Below, piece after piece: positions 14,325 through 22,518 of a stretch of 25,708 nucleotides of DNA (position 1 is its first letter; each line of letters starts with the position of its first letter). A model generated the notes under the pieces. It did no database searches. It had not been told where the DNA came from and saw only the letters and a list, made by a program, of their open reading frames with translations. The translations under genes and the position numbers were made by a program. The stretch covers positions 1 through 25,708 of the forward strand of contig URNQ01000007.1 of the NCBI GenBank assembly GCA_900549245.1, in the 5' to 3' direction. The DNA comes from an uncultured Collinsella sp. (GTDB taxonomy: Bacteria; Actinomycetota; Coriobacteriia; Coriobacteriales; Coriobacteriaceae).

Positions 14325-14392
14325 GAAAAGCTCCAAGCGAATACAAGGACGAAGTGAAAAACAAAACGATGGAATTATCGCGCCAAGCCGCA

Positions 14393-15265
14393 CTACGCGG
14401 AAAGCTCAAAGCCGTACTTGGCCCAAATCTTCTGGGCCTTCTTGTTGGTCAGGCAGAAGTCGATGAACGCCTTGGCCTTGTCGGCGTGCTCGGAGCTCTC
14501 GGCAACGGCACCCGGGTACACGATGGGCTTGTGCGAGTCCTCGGGGCACACAAAGGCTTCCTCGATGCCGTCGTAGCGGAAGATGTCGGAGCTGTAGACA
14601 AAACCAGCCACGCAGTCGCCCGTAGAGACGTAAGACGCAGCAGTGCCGACCTTGTCGGCCAGGGCCACCTTGTCGGCGATCTCGGGAGCATACTCGCCGT
14701 CGTCGCCCTCGGTACCGGTGTAGAGGCCCACGGAGGCCAGGGCCTGGTTGGCGTACTTGCCGGCGGGGACGGTCTTGGCGTCGCCAATGGCAATCTTACC
14801 GTCCAGATTCGCGACGTCGGCGATGGCCTCGACCTTAGTATCGGAGCCCTCGGCGCGAATGATCACGAGGTCGTTGACGAACATGTCCTCACGCGTGTCG
14901 GCATCGACGAGCTCGGCGGCTTCGGCGTCGTCCATGGTGCCCTTGGAGGCCGTGATGAGCACGTCGACGGCGGCACCGGCACGCATCTGCTCAACGAGGT
15001 CGCCGGAGGCCTTAAACTGCGTGTCGGCAAAGGTGGTGCCGGTCTGCCCGGTGTAGAGCTCCTGAACCTCGGGCAGGGCCTTCTCGAGCGAGTTGGCGGC
15101 AAAGACCTGCAGCTCGACAGCTTTCTTGGAAGATGCCTTAGCAGAACCGGCATCGGATCCGGCCGGCTCGGACGTCTTGCTGCCCGAGCAACCGGCAAGA
15201 CCAAGGCCGGCAGCGGCGACAGCAGAAAGTGAGACGAATCCGCGGCGAGAAACCAAATCGAACAT
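14393..15265 (-). CDS. modA: Molybdate-binding lipoprotein ModA
   Basis: A 290-residue secreted lipoprotein. The N-terminus has paired arginines (SRRGFVSLSA) and a hydrophobic stretch ending in the lipobox LAGC, so it may use Tat and is lipid-anchored outside the membrane. A Ser/Ala-rich linker precedes the ModA-type binding fold (LQVFAANSLEKALPEV, FKASGDLVEQMRAGAAVDVLI, TVPAGKYANQAL). ModA captures molybdate or tungstate for ModBC. ATG 15265 is chosen because AAAGGG lies 6 nt upstream. A TTG codon two codons earlier is less likely. It is the first gene of modABC, behind a promoter covered by an 18-bp palindrome. Confidence 0.93.
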   Translation of the reverse strand: MFDLVSRRGFVSLSAVAAAGLGLAGCSGSKTSEPAGSDAGSAKASSKKAVELQVFAANSLEKALPEVQELYTGQTGTTFADTQFKASGDLVEQMRAGAAVDVLITASKGTMDDAEAAELVDADTREDMFVNDLVIIRAEGSDTKVEAIADVANLDGKIAIGDAKTVPAGKYANQALASVGLYTGTEGDDGEYAPEIADKVALADKVGTAASYVSTGDCVAGFVYSSDIFRYDGIEEAFVCPEDSHKPIVYPGAVAESSEHADKAKAFIDFCLTNKKAQKIWAKYGFELSA

Positions 15266-15358
15266 ATTCAACCCTTTCGGATCTTGTGCCCGGGTACCCC
15301 ACCGCGGGCTTTAATCTGCAATCAGCTTATACTTCTGCGCGAATAATGATTATGAGAA

Positions 15359-15387
15359 ATTATTCTCTCCAGAGAATATAGTTTCAA
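15359..15387 (-). promoter_or_regulatory. Promoter of modABC
   Basis: On the minus strand TTGAAA (15382-15387) and AATAAT (15359-15364) are 17 nt apart, each 5/6 of the sigma-70 consensus, about 94 nt upstream of modA. The spacer and -10 are covered by the 18-bp palindrome described separately, implying repression by a dimeric regulator. Confidence 0.7.
15361..15378. promoter_or_regulatory. Perfect 18-bp palindromic operator in the mod promoter
   Basis: TATTCTCTCCAGAGAATA is perfectly symmetric about its central CC apart from those two bases, and sits between -35 and -10, overlapping -10. It does not resemble the E. coli ModE box closely. A molybdate- or tungstate-responsive repressor is the natural candidate. 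Confidence 0.65.
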
Positions 15388-15418
15388 GTTACCGTGCACC
15401 TCGGTGTCGCTTCGGCGG

Positions 15419-15454
15419 AAAACAAAAGCGGAGCGACCGATAAGGTCGCCCCGC
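15419..15454 (-). terminator. Rho-independent terminator of moeA-mogA
   Basis: GCGGGGCGACC and GGTCGCTCCGC form an 11-bp stem (one G-U pair) with a TTATC loop followed by TTTTGTTTT on the minus strand, 14 nt after the mogA stop. It separates moeA-mogA from the mod promoter. Confidence 0.92.
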
Positions 15455-15468
15455 CGCAGGTAAACCGC

Positions 15469-15948
15469 TTAGTTGGTATGTCCGCCGCCCGCTGTCATCT
15501 GAGCCGCATGCTCCAGCTGGTCCGCTATGGCCTCCCAGCTTTCGCGGGCGGCCTTCGTAGAACCGGGATAGTTTACGACAAGTGTATGACCTCGTTGCAT
15601 GCAAATAGCACGCGAGAGCATGGCGCGGCGCGTCTTGGTCATCGAATACGCGCGGATTGCCTCTGCAATACCCGGCACATCGCGGTCGCAGACGGAACGC
15701 GTCGCCTCGGGCGTTACATCGCGCATCGAAAGCCCCGTGCCGCCGCAGGTGAGCACGACATTGGCGTGGCACTCATCGGCGGCTTCCACAATGGCATCAC
15801 CGATCTCGCTGACGTCGTCGCGCACGACCACATGTGAGGCGACCGTCCAGCCCTGTGCCTCGATAAGTTCCTCGAGTGCGGCTCCAGCCTCGTCCTGGGC
15901 AAGATCGCGCGTATCCGAGCACGTCACAATCGAAATCTTCAGCTCCAT
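15469..15948 (-). CDS. mogA: MogA/MoaB-family molybdenum cofactor biosynthesis protein
   Basis: A 159-residue molybdopterin-binding protein. The MPT-binding motif TCGGTGLSMRDVTPEATR (residues ~67-84) is intact, as is the start LKISIVTCSD. The family adenylates molybdopterin before MoeA inserts molybdate. Its short length is nearer MoaB than E. coli MogA, but pairing with moeA suggests the MogA role. ATG 15948 is preceded by AGGAGG at good spacing and lies 10 nt after the moeA stop, so the genes form an operon ended by a strong terminator. Confidence 0.9.
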   Translation of the reverse strand: MELKISIVTCSDTRDLAQDEAGAALEELIEAQGWTVASHVVVRDDVSEIGDAIVEAADECHANVVLTCGGTGLSMRDVTPEATRSVCDRDVPGIAEAIRAYSMTKTRRAMLSRAICMQRGHTLVVNYPGSTKAARESWEAIADQLEHAAQMTAGGGHTN

Positions 15949-15958
15949 AGCATTCCTC

Positions 15959-17221
15959 CTACAACACGGCGCCCTCGGGCAGGTCGACGCGAACAACGTC
16001 CACGGCATCGCCCGCCTTGAACTCGCACGGTCCTTCGTCAATACGCAGTAGACAGTTGGCCCGCTGCATCGTGCCGAGCAGCGCCGAATTCTGTGTCTTA
16101 GCCTCGGTCACCAACAGCTCACCGGTCTCGAAGTCGCGCAAAACCGTGGCGCGATCGAAGAAGCGGCGATGCTGTCGCTTTTTCACGCCGTGTGTGAGCG
16201 TCGCCTGCTGCACGGGACGCGCAACCTCGGCAAAACCGCGCATCTTGCGAATCGCCGGACGGGCAAGCATCTCAAAGCCCACATACGCCGCGGCCGGATT
16301 GCCCGAAAGCCCCAGGTAGGGCTTACCCCCGAGCAAGCCAAACGTGATGGCCTTACCCGGACGCATCGAGATGCGATCGAACAGTACCTCGCCCTCGCGC
16401 CGGACGAGCGCCGTCACGAAATCGTAATCGCCCGCCGAGGCGCCACCGCTCGTAATGACAAAGTCGCACTCCTGCACGGCACGATGCACGAGCTCGGCGA
16501 TCGCTTGCTCATCATCGGGCGCAATGCCGTAGAACACGGGCTCGGCGCCGGCATCGAGTGCTTCGGCCATCAACGCCGACGAGTTGGAATCGCGAATCTG
16601 CCCGTGCGTCGGCAGCTCACCCGGCGCAACCAGCTCCGTGCCCAGCGAGATGATGCCCACACGTGGGGCAGCGTGCACCTTCACGCTCGCGTATCCGGCG
16701 CTTGCCAGCAGACCCGCGCCCGCCGGAGCCACAACCTCGCCGGCGTGCATCACAACATCGCCGGCATGGGCCTCCTCGGCGGCAGAGCGAACATTCTCCC
16801 CCACCTTGGCCGGCGCCGAGAACCTCACACGCGAGCCCTCGTTGCCGTCACCGTCGAGCACATCAACGATCTCGTACTTCACCACGGCATCGGCACCTTC
16901 GGGTACCGGCGCGCCCGTCATGATGCGGACTGTCTCGCCCGCGCCGATTGCGCCCTCAAACACATGGCCCGCGGCCTCGTGTCCGATAACGTCGAGCATC
17001 ACCGGCGCCTCGCCAGATGCCTGCGCCAAGTCCGCCGAGCGCACGGCATATCCGTCCATAGCGCTGTTGGCAAACGGCGAGATGTCGATATCGGCCACCG
17101 CATCCTCGGCCAAGGGAAGACCGGTGGCCTGCCACACGAGAATCTCGACGAGATCGGTCGGAGCAACGTGCGACAGAACAATCGACTGCGCGTCCTCCAG
17201 CGGAATGAGTTTCTCTGCCAT
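15959..17221 (-). CDS. moeA: Molybdopterin molybdenumtransferase MoeA
   Basis: A 420-residue protein with MoeA hallmarks: SPFANSAMDGYAV near 49-61, MTGAPVPEGADAVVKYE, RVGIISLGTELV, TSGGASAGDYDFV and LSGNPAAAYVGFEML. MoeA inserts molybdate into adenylated molybdopterin to give active Mo cofactor. ATG 17221 is chosen for the AGAGG ribosome binding site 5 nt upstream; a GTG two codons earlier is less likely. It is first in moeA-mogA and divergent from the CLC gene. Adjacent modABC supplies the molybdate. Confidence 0.95.
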   Translation of the reverse strand: MAEKLIPLEDAQSIVLSHVAPTDLVEILVWQATGLPLAEDAVADIDISPFANSAMDGYAVRSADLAQASGEAPVMLDVIGHEAAGHVFEGAIGAGETVRIMTGAPVPEGADAVVKYEIVDVLDGDGNEGSRVRFSAPAKVGENVRSAAEEAHAGDVVMHAGEVVAPAGAGLLASAGYASVKVHAAPRVGIISLGTELVAPGELPTHGQIRDSNSSALMAEALDAGAEPVFYGIAPDDEQAIAELVHRAVQECDFVITSGGASAGDYDFVTALVRREGEVLFDRISMRPGKAITFGLLGGKPYLGLSGNPAAAYVGFEMLARPAIRKMRGFAEVARPVQQATLTHGVKKRQHRRFFDRATVLRDFETGELLVTEAKTQNSALLGTMQRANCLLRIDEGPCEFKAGDAVDVVRVDLPEGAVL

Positions 17222-17278
17222 ATGCACCTCTTAATGCCACGGCGCACAACAGGGGCGCCGATTCTTTATGCTTGTCTC

Positions 17279-17286
17279 AGTATAAT
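17279..17286. promoter_or_regulatory. Overlapping -10-like boxes between moeA and the CLC gene
   Basis: The sequence AGTATAAT reads TATAAT on the plus strand (17281-17286) and TATACT on the minus strand (17279-17284), about 58 nt upstream of moeA. No good -35 match is evident at the standard distance on either strand, so this is weak. Confidence 0.3.
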
Positions 17287-17396
17287 CCCCCGACGCACGA
17301 CCGCGACTCGGCCTGTACCCGCAAATACACCTGTCGGTTGCAGGCCGCGAAACAGAATGGAAACCAACCCACCGGCTCGTCGCGTTTACCGCGTTT

Positions 17397-17402
17397 TATA
17401 AT
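17397..17402 (+). promoter_or_regulatory. Candidate -10 box of the CLC gene
   Basis: A consensus TATAAT lies 30 nt upstream of the CLC start codon, giving a short leader with a good ribosome binding site (AGAGGAA). The -35 region is poor. Confidence 0.45.
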
Positions 17403-17431
17403 GCTTGCGTTGCAACCTAAAAGAGGAACGT

Positions 17432-18853
17432 ATGGCTCATAACGACAAAACCGAAAGCGCAAACGAAACGCAGGATCATTCCCAGCCGCTCGACGATGGC
17501 GGCTTTTTCTCCCTGAACGACGTCATCACGGCAGGCAGGCATCAGCTCACCCGCTCTGAGCATCTCTTGGCTGCCGACACGCGCCGCAACGCCCGCAACC
17601 TACTCGCGAGCGCCAAGTTGCTCGCACTCGTCGTCATCGTCTCGCTCGCCATGGGCGTTGCCGCTTGGGCGTTTTTGGCCTCGCTGAATATCGCGACCGA
17701 CTATCGTGAGCACCATGCGTGGATTTACGCGCTGCTTCCCGTTGTGGGCATGGCCACCGCATGGGTGTACAAAAACCACGGTCTTGCCGCCAAGCGCGGC
17801 AACAACCTGGTCATCGACTCCGCTCTGGGCACGCGCCTCATCCATATGCGCATGGCCGTCCTCACGTTTGTGTGCTCCACGCTCACGCACCTAACGGGCG
17901 GATCGGCCGGTCGCGAGGGAGCCGCGGTGCAGATCGGCGGCACCATCGCCAGCCACATCTCGAGCCTCGCCCACCTCAAAAAGCATGACCATCACGACCT
18001 CATGCTCGCCGGCATCTCGTCGGCCTTTGGCGCCGTATTCGGTTCGCCCCTTGCCGGAGCTTTCTTTGGCATGGAGATGTGCTTTATCGGCAAGATCGAC
18101 TACACCGCGGGCATCTACTGCCTGGTCGCCTCGTTTACCGGCTACTTTACATCACTCGCCCTGGGTACCGAGTACGAGGCGAATGTCATCGCCAGCGTTC
18201 CCGCTATGACGCCCAAAACGGTTGTCATCGTTGTTATCAGCGCCATTATCTTCGGTCTGACTGCACGCCTCTTTGCCTGGTCGGTTCGAACCGTCAAGAG
18301 CCTGTACGGTCGCTTTATCACCAATTACCTCATTCGCGCACTCATAGGCGCACTCGTGGTTTTGGCCGCCTATGCCCTCCTCGACGCCTGGGACTACGCC
18401 GGCCTTTCCACGTGGCTTTCCGGCGCCGGTTTTGCCGGCAACACCACCCTGGCGGACGCAGCCATCAAGTTGGTCGTCACAGCGCTCACCCTTGGAGCCG
18501 GCTTCCAAGGCGGCGAGGTCACGCCCCTGTTTGGTATCGGTGCGGCGCTCGGCGGCTGGATCGGTTGCCTCACCGGGCTCGACCCCAGTTTTCTGGCGGC
18601 TCTCGGTATGCTCGGCGTGTTCTGCGCCGGCCTCAACGTGCCCATCACCACCTGCATGATGGCCATCGACCTGTTCCACGGCACGGCAGCCGGGTTCTTT
18701 GTCATCGTGGCCTTTATCAGCTACCTAACCGCCGGACACCGCGGCGTATACCCCGCCCAGCGCATCATCTCGCCCAAGCGCCGTTCGCTTATTGTGGATG
18801 AGGGCGGTACGGTAGCGGATGCTATCGAGCGCCACAACGACCTGATAGAGTAG
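17432..18853 (+). CDS. CLC-family anion channel/antiporter, probably fluoride type (CLC-F)
   Basis: A 473-residue membrane protein with the CLC fold, about ten hydrophobic segments and a hydrophilic N-terminus. Key motifs are RGNNLVID in place of the chloride-type GSGIPE, then GGSAGREGAAVQIGG, GSPLAGAFFGME and GGEVTPLFGIG. The first two match what I know of the fluoride-exporting CLC-F clade, so fluoride/proton antiport is the best guess. I see no fluoride riboswitch upstream. ATG 17432 is chosen over a frame start 27 nt earlier because AGAGGAA lies 5-6 nt upstream. It diverges from moeA and precedes the lipid kinase gene. Confidence 0.85.
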   Translation: MAHNDKTESANETQDHSQPLDDGGFFSLNDVITAGRHQLTRSEHLLAADTRRNARNLLASAKLLALVVIVSLAMGVAAWAFLASLNIATDYREHHAWIYALLPVVGMATAWVYKNHGLAAKRGNNLVIDSALGTRLIHMRMAVLTFVCSTLTHLTGGSAGREGAAVQIGGTIASHISSLAHLKKHDHHDLMLAGISSAFGAVFGSPLAGAFFGMEMCFIGKIDYTAGIYCLVASFTGYFTSLALGTEYEANVIASVPAMTPKTVVIVVISAIIFGLTARLFAWSVRTVKSLYGRFITNYLIRALIGALVVLAAYALLDAWDYAGLSTWLSGAGFAGNTTLADAAIKLVVTALTLGAGFQGGEVTPLFGIGAALGGWIGCLTGLDPSFLAALGMLGVFCAGLNVPITTCMMAIDLFHGTAAGFFVIVAFISYLTAGHRGVYPAQRIISPKRRSLIVDEGGTVADAIERHNDLIE

Positions 18854-18940
18854 ACGTAAGTATTCGACGTGCAGCCACAATCGGGGGCAATTAGACCTGA
18901 GCGCGACCGCACCGTCACGTCATACGCCGGGAGTCGCCCC

Positions 18941-19903
18941 ATGCACGCAACTGATTTTGGCCGCACGCTCATCATCGCCAACCCAGCAGCCCAATCGGGT
19001 GCGGCGCACGAAGTTGCCGAGCGCCTGCAACGCTTTTTGGATATGACCGCGCGCGCATCCCAGTTTGACCTGGTGCTGACCGAGCGCATGGGACACGCCA
19101 AGGAGCTGGCCGCACAGGCTCAGGGCTATCGCACCGTTATCGCCCTTGGCGGTGACGGCGTGATTCACGAGGTCGTCAACGGGCTTATGACGCAAGAGGA
19201 GGACGCCCGCCCCGCTCTTGCCATCCTACCCGTGGGCTCTGGCAACGATTTTGCCCAAACGCTCGGCATCGACGATTTCTCCGGTAAGGATTTTGGCGCG
19301 CTGCTCAACTGTGAGCTGCAGCGTCAGGACATCGGGCGAATTCGCTCGTGGAGCCCTGCGAGCGGCAGCGGCGAGGCTACCGTTGAGTACTACGACCAGA
19401 CGCTTTCGGTCGGCATCGATGCCGCCATCGGCCTTGGCACCACCGAGCTGCGCAAAAAGACCGGCTTGACGGGCGCGCCGCTCTACACCCTCTCGGGACT
19501 TGAGCAGTTTGGCCTACGTTATCGCAACTACCCCATGACAGTCAGCTTTGACGGGGCGCCTGCCGAGCGCGTGAGGGCGATCATCATGGCGATTCAGCTG
19601 GGTCCTACCTATGGCTCGGGCTATCGCATCTGTCCCGACGCCGACCCCTGTGACGGTATATTCGACGTCTGCTACGCCTGCGGCCCCGTTCCGCGCGCGG
19701 TCGCGCTTCCCATGTTCCTTTCGGCCAAAGATGGCCACCATACCAAGTTGCCGCCGGTTCGCATGCGCCGCTGCCGCCATGCCGAGCTTACCTTTGAGGA
19801 GCCCGACTACCCCATCCAGGCCGACGGCGAGCCCGTTGTCGCCTCACGCATCGAGGTCGACATCCTCGCCGGCGCCCTCGAGGTCTGGCACCCCACCCGC
19901 TAA
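18941..19903 (+). CDS. Diacylglycerol kinase / YegS-family lipid kinase
   Basis: A 320-residue protein of the DAGK catalytic-domain family. The motifs are IIANPAAQSG at the start, ALGGDGVIHEVVNGL (GGDG ~70-73) and LPVGSGNDFAQTLG (~96-109), with the family's C-terminal beta domain. Members phosphorylate diacylglycerol or related lipids at the membrane using ATP. ATG 18941 is chosen because GGGAG lies 7 nt upstream and the protein then begins just before the first motif; a GTG at 18869 has no good ribosome binding site. It follows the CLC gene by 87 nt and ends 8 nt before palindromic repeat copy 3. Confidence 0.9.
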   Translation: MHATDFGRTLIIANPAAQSGAAHEVAERLQRFLDMTARASQFDLVLTERMGHAKELAAQAQGYRTVIALGGDGVIHEVVNGLMTQEEDARPALAILPVGSGNDFAQTLGIDDFSGKDFGALLNCELQRQDIGRIRSWSPASGSGEATVEYYDQTLSVGIDAAIGLGTTELRKKTGLTGAPLYTLSGLEQFGLRYRNYPMTVSFDGAPAERVRAIIMAIQLGPTYGSGYRICPDADPCDGIFDVCYACGPVPRAVALPMFLSAKDGHHTKLPPVRMRRCRHAELTFEEPDYPIQADGEPVVASRIEVDILAGALEVWHPTR

Positions 19904-19911
19904 CCCCACCT

Positions 19912-19980
19912 AAGTTGCGGTGAAATAGGGACTGTTTATGCAGCAAAAGCCGCAAAACAGTCCCTATTTCACCGCAACTT
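19912..19980. repeat. Palindromic repeat family, copy 3
   Basis: Arms 19912-19937 and 19955-19980 are perfect 26-bp inverted repeats, beginning AAGTTGCGGTGAAATAGGG, around a 17-nt loop. It lies between the convergent lipid-kinase and RF-1-like genes. The left flank CCCCACCT is the same as in copy 1, so the repeat unit extends slightly beyond the palindrome. Confidence 0.92.
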
Positions 19981-19989
19981 ATGAGGAGG

Positions 19990-20370
19990 CTATTCGTCGC
20001 TGCCCGGTTTGCGACGGTTGGCCTTTTTAATGGCGTTGAAGTGCTTGTCATTAAGCCTGCGCTGGCGAGAGCGCTGAGGCACCTTGGTCTTTACGCGTCG
20101 ACGCGGTGGACGCCCGCGACGCTCAAGCTCAGCGCGCAGCTTACGCAGGCGTCTCGCGCGATTCTGAAACTGGCTGCGGCTCTCACGCGCCGTCACGACA
20201 ATCCCCGTGGGCCCATGTTTCATGCGCACCGCCGAGTCCGTCGTGTTCACGCCCTGTCCGCCCGGACCTGTCGCGCGAAACACCTGCACCTCGCAATCGC
20301 GCGCCAACTCCTCGACCGACATCTCGGCATAGCGCGCATACTCGCGCCATCCCATCTTGTTCTCATCCAT
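19990..20370 (-). CDS. Peptide chain release factor-like protein (RF-1 domain, ArfB-like)
   Basis: A 126-residue protein carrying the catalytic GGQ motif (residues 37-39, in RATGPGGQGVNTTDSAV) and an Arg/Lys-rich C-terminal tail, as in ArfB/YaeJ and related factors that hydrolyse peptidyl-tRNA on stalled ribosomes. It lacks the codon-recognition domains of RF1/RF2. ATG 20370 is chosen because GGGGAGGTG lies 5-6 nt upstream. It begins only 18 nt after the terminator of xpt, so its expression may need readthrough. Confidence 0.88.
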   Translation of the reverse strand: MDENKMGWREYARYAEMSVEELARDCEVQVFRATGPGGQGVNTTDSAVRMKHGPTGIVVTARESRSQFQNRARRLRKLRAELERRGRPPRRRVKTKVPQRSRQRRLNDKHFNAIKKANRRKPGSDE

Positions 20371-20388
20371 ATCAACACCTCCCCTCAT

Positions 20389-20423
20389 AAAAAATGTGAC
20401 AAAGGGAAAGTCCCTTTGTCACA
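20389..20423 (-). terminator. Rho-independent terminator after xpt
   Basis: TGTGACAAAGGGA and TCCCTTTGTCACA form a perfect 13-bp stem with a 3-nt loop, followed on the minus strand by TTTTTT. The ribosome binding site of the RF-1-like gene starts almost directly after. Confidence 0.92.
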
Positions 20424-20451
20424 TCGCATACCAATCGCTTGTGTTGCGCGC

Positions 20452-21030
20452 TTAGGCGAAGGTGATCTCGCCGGTATCGCAGTCCATATCGGCGATACGG
20501 GCTAGGCTTTCAACGCGGAAGCCACGCTCGCGGAGCTTATCGCCACCGCCCTGGAAGCCCTTCTCCACCGCAATGCCAATGCCGGATACCTCGGCACCTG
20601 CAGCCTCGCAGATCTTGATAAGACCCTCGAGCGCGCAGCCGTTGGCCAAAAAGTCGTCGATGATCAGGACCTTGTCGCCCTCGGACAGGAAACGCTTGCC
20701 GACGATGACCGGGTACTCCTTCTGCTTGGTAAAGGAGTAGATGGTCGTGGCATACTGCTCGCCGTCGAGGTTGATGGACTGCGCCTTCTTGGCAAAGACC
20801 ACCGGCACGCCACCAAAATGCTGGGCTGCAATGCAAGCCATGCCAATGCCCGAAGCCTCGATCGTCAGGATCTTGTTGATCTCGACACCCTCGAACAGAC
20901 GGGCCCACTCGGCGCCCATGTGGTCGAACAGCTCAACGTCGCATTGGTGGTTGAGGAAGGCATCGACCTTAAGGACGTTACCGGCCTTTACGATGCCGTC
21001 ATGGCGAATACGATCCTCAAGCTCCTGCAT
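20452..21030 (-). CDS. xpt: Xanthine phosphoribosyltransferase
   Basis: A 192-residue type I phosphoribosyltransferase that salvages xanthine to XMP with PRPP. The PRPP-binding loop is VLIIDDFLANGCALEGL (residues ~121-137), and family segments LKVDAFLNHQ and LTIEASGIGMA are present; length matches Xpt. ATG 21030 has AGAAGGGG upstream; a longer frame start is less likely. No purine riboswitch was recognised in the 5' region. It ends with a strong terminator. Confidence 0.95.
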   Translation of the reverse strand: MQELEDRIRHDGIVKAGNVLKVDAFLNHQCDVELFDHMGAEWARLFEGVEINKILTIEASGIGMACIAAQHFGGVPVVFAKKAQSINLDGEQYATTIYSFTKQKEYPVIVGKRFLSEGDKVLIIDDFLANGCALEGLIKICEAAGAEVSGIGIAVEKGFQGGGDKLRERGFRVESLARIADMDCDTGEITFA

Positions 21031-21187
21031 GGCGCAACCCCTTCTCGCGGCAACGATACCGCGCAATTAATAAACGTTGTTCGATAGTCTACCACGGACC
21101 GACCCCCGCCCGCCCCACAAGCCGCATCGCACCACAAACCAGTCTTTTTGGGACGGCGCGAATCGTGGCAGGCAGCCTCCCAACACG

Positions 21188-22492
21188 CTAATGGCGGGCG
21201 CGCATCTTCACCAAACGCACCATGGCAAGCGCAAAGCCCACGGCGGCCACAACCATGAGCACGTAGAACACCGAGCGAAAGCCGAATAGGAATACATCCG
21301 GACGGCCTGCAACAAAACTGGTCACGGCCTCGCCCATCGCCACGCTCATCTGCCCATACAGGATATTCGACGCCACCGTAATGCCGAGTGCCATGCCGGC
21401 ATAGCGTGCCAAACTGCCCAAGCTGCCCGCAAAGCCGAGTGCTTCGCGCGGGGCCGAGCCCATATACAACGAGTTGTTGGGGCTCTGGAAAATCGACGTA
21501 CCGCACGACATAAACGCGACGCAGCACACGATCACGGGGATAGAAGAGTGCTCGTCGAGCGTGCTTACCGCAAAAAGACCGCACACGTACACGCCCAGGC
21601 CGACCGCCGTGGGGCCCTCGCATCCAACACGGTCCGAAACCGTACCCGATAGCGGACCGATAAAGGCATTCACCATCGGCAGCGCCAAAAAGAGCAATCC
21701 GGAAATGTCGGAACCAAAGCCGTGGGCGTCCTGAAAATAGAACGGCAGGATAAACTCGGATGCGCCAATACCAACGAACACAATGAGCATGCAGGCAAGG
21801 TTGATGGTGAAGGCCGAATTTGCAAAGCAGCGACGAGCGGCCTCGGCAAGGGGCATGGGGCGTTCGCCGACCTCTGGCCAAACATGCGGCAGTGTGTAGA
21901 GCCCCACGATAAACGAGATCACGCCAATAGGCAGGTTGATGAGGAAGATACTCTCCCAGGGAAAGCTTGCCACCAGCATGCCGCCGAGCACGGGGCCACA
22001 CATCATGCCGAGGGCCACAAAGGTCGCGAGAATACCCATGGCACGACCGCGCTCGCGCGCCGGAAACGACTCGGTGATGATGCCCATGTTGTTAGCCATG
22101 GCCGCCGCGCAACCGACGCCCTGAACAATGCGTGCCAGGATAAGAACCTCGAGCGAACCCGAAAGGCCGCAAAGCAGCGAGCCGGCCGTAAAAACGATTA
22201 CGCCCAGCTGGAATACGCCCACCTTGCCGCGCACGTCGCCCAAGCGGCCAAACGGCAGCATAGCCACGCATGTCGCAAGCAGGTACACCGAGCTCACCAG
22301 CTGGATGCGGTCGAGGCCCACGCCCAGCTCCTTTTGCATCACGGGCAACGCCACGGTCACGACGGTCGAATCCAGACACGACATAAACGTCATGATGAGC
22401 ACGGTAAACAGAATCGCCCATTTGTTCTTGCCATGGGTGTCGCCCTCAAGGGCAATGTGCTCGCGGCGCAGCTGCTCTGCGGTTTTCTCCAT
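21188..22492 (-). CDS. MFS drug-type transporter (DHA2-like, ~14 TM)
   Basis: A 434-residue membrane protein of the major facilitator superfamily. It has the DHA2-like start MSCLDSTVVTVALPVMQKELG, motif A (GRLGDVRGKVG) in the loop after helix 2, and the motif-C-like segment GMMCGPVLGGMLV. Such transporters export drugs or metabolites by proton exchange; the substrate is unknown. ATG 22492 is chosen because AAAGG lies 7 nt upstream; the ATG two codons earlier abuts that site. It starts 26 nt after the metY terminator. The 157-nt gap to xpt shows no other gene. Confidence 0.9.
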   Translation of the reverse strand: MEKTAEQLRREHIALEGDTHGKNKWAILFTVLIMTFMSCLDSTVVTVALPVMQKELGVGLDRIQLVSSVYLLATCVAMLPFGRLGDVRGKVGVFQLGVIVFTAGSLLCGLSGSLEVLILARIVQGVGCAAAMANNMGIITESFPARERGRAMGILATFVALGMMCGPVLGGMLVASFPWESIFLINLPIGVISFIVGLYTLPHVWPEVGERPMPLAEAARRCFANSAFTINLACMLIVFVGIGASEFILPFYFQDAHGFGSDISGLLFLALPMVNAFIGPLSGTVSDRVGCEGPTAVGLGVYVCGLFAVSTLDEHSSIPVIVCCVAFMSCGTSIFQSPNNSLYMGSAPREALGFAGSLGSLARYAGMALGITVASNILYGQMSVAMGEAVTSFVAGRPDVFLFGFRSVFYVLMVVAAVGFALAMVRLVKMRARH

Positions 22493-22518
22493 ATCCATCC
22501 TTTCGAGTGGCGCAAGGC

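Noticed and set aside
14354..15232. 292-codon plus-strand ORF opposite modA
   Set aside because: Gly/Val-rich complement of a clear ModA lipoprotein gene.
15266..15400. Molybdenum-cofactor riboswitch upstream of modA
   Set aside because: I see a promoter with an operator palindrome but no Moco aptamer consensus.
16169..17401. 410-codon plus-strand ORF opposite moeA
   Set aside because: Antisense shadow; MoeA motifs are unambiguous on the minus strand.
21031..21110. Purine riboswitch upstream of xpt
   Set aside because: The leader before xpt is short and lacks the conserved purine aptamer core.
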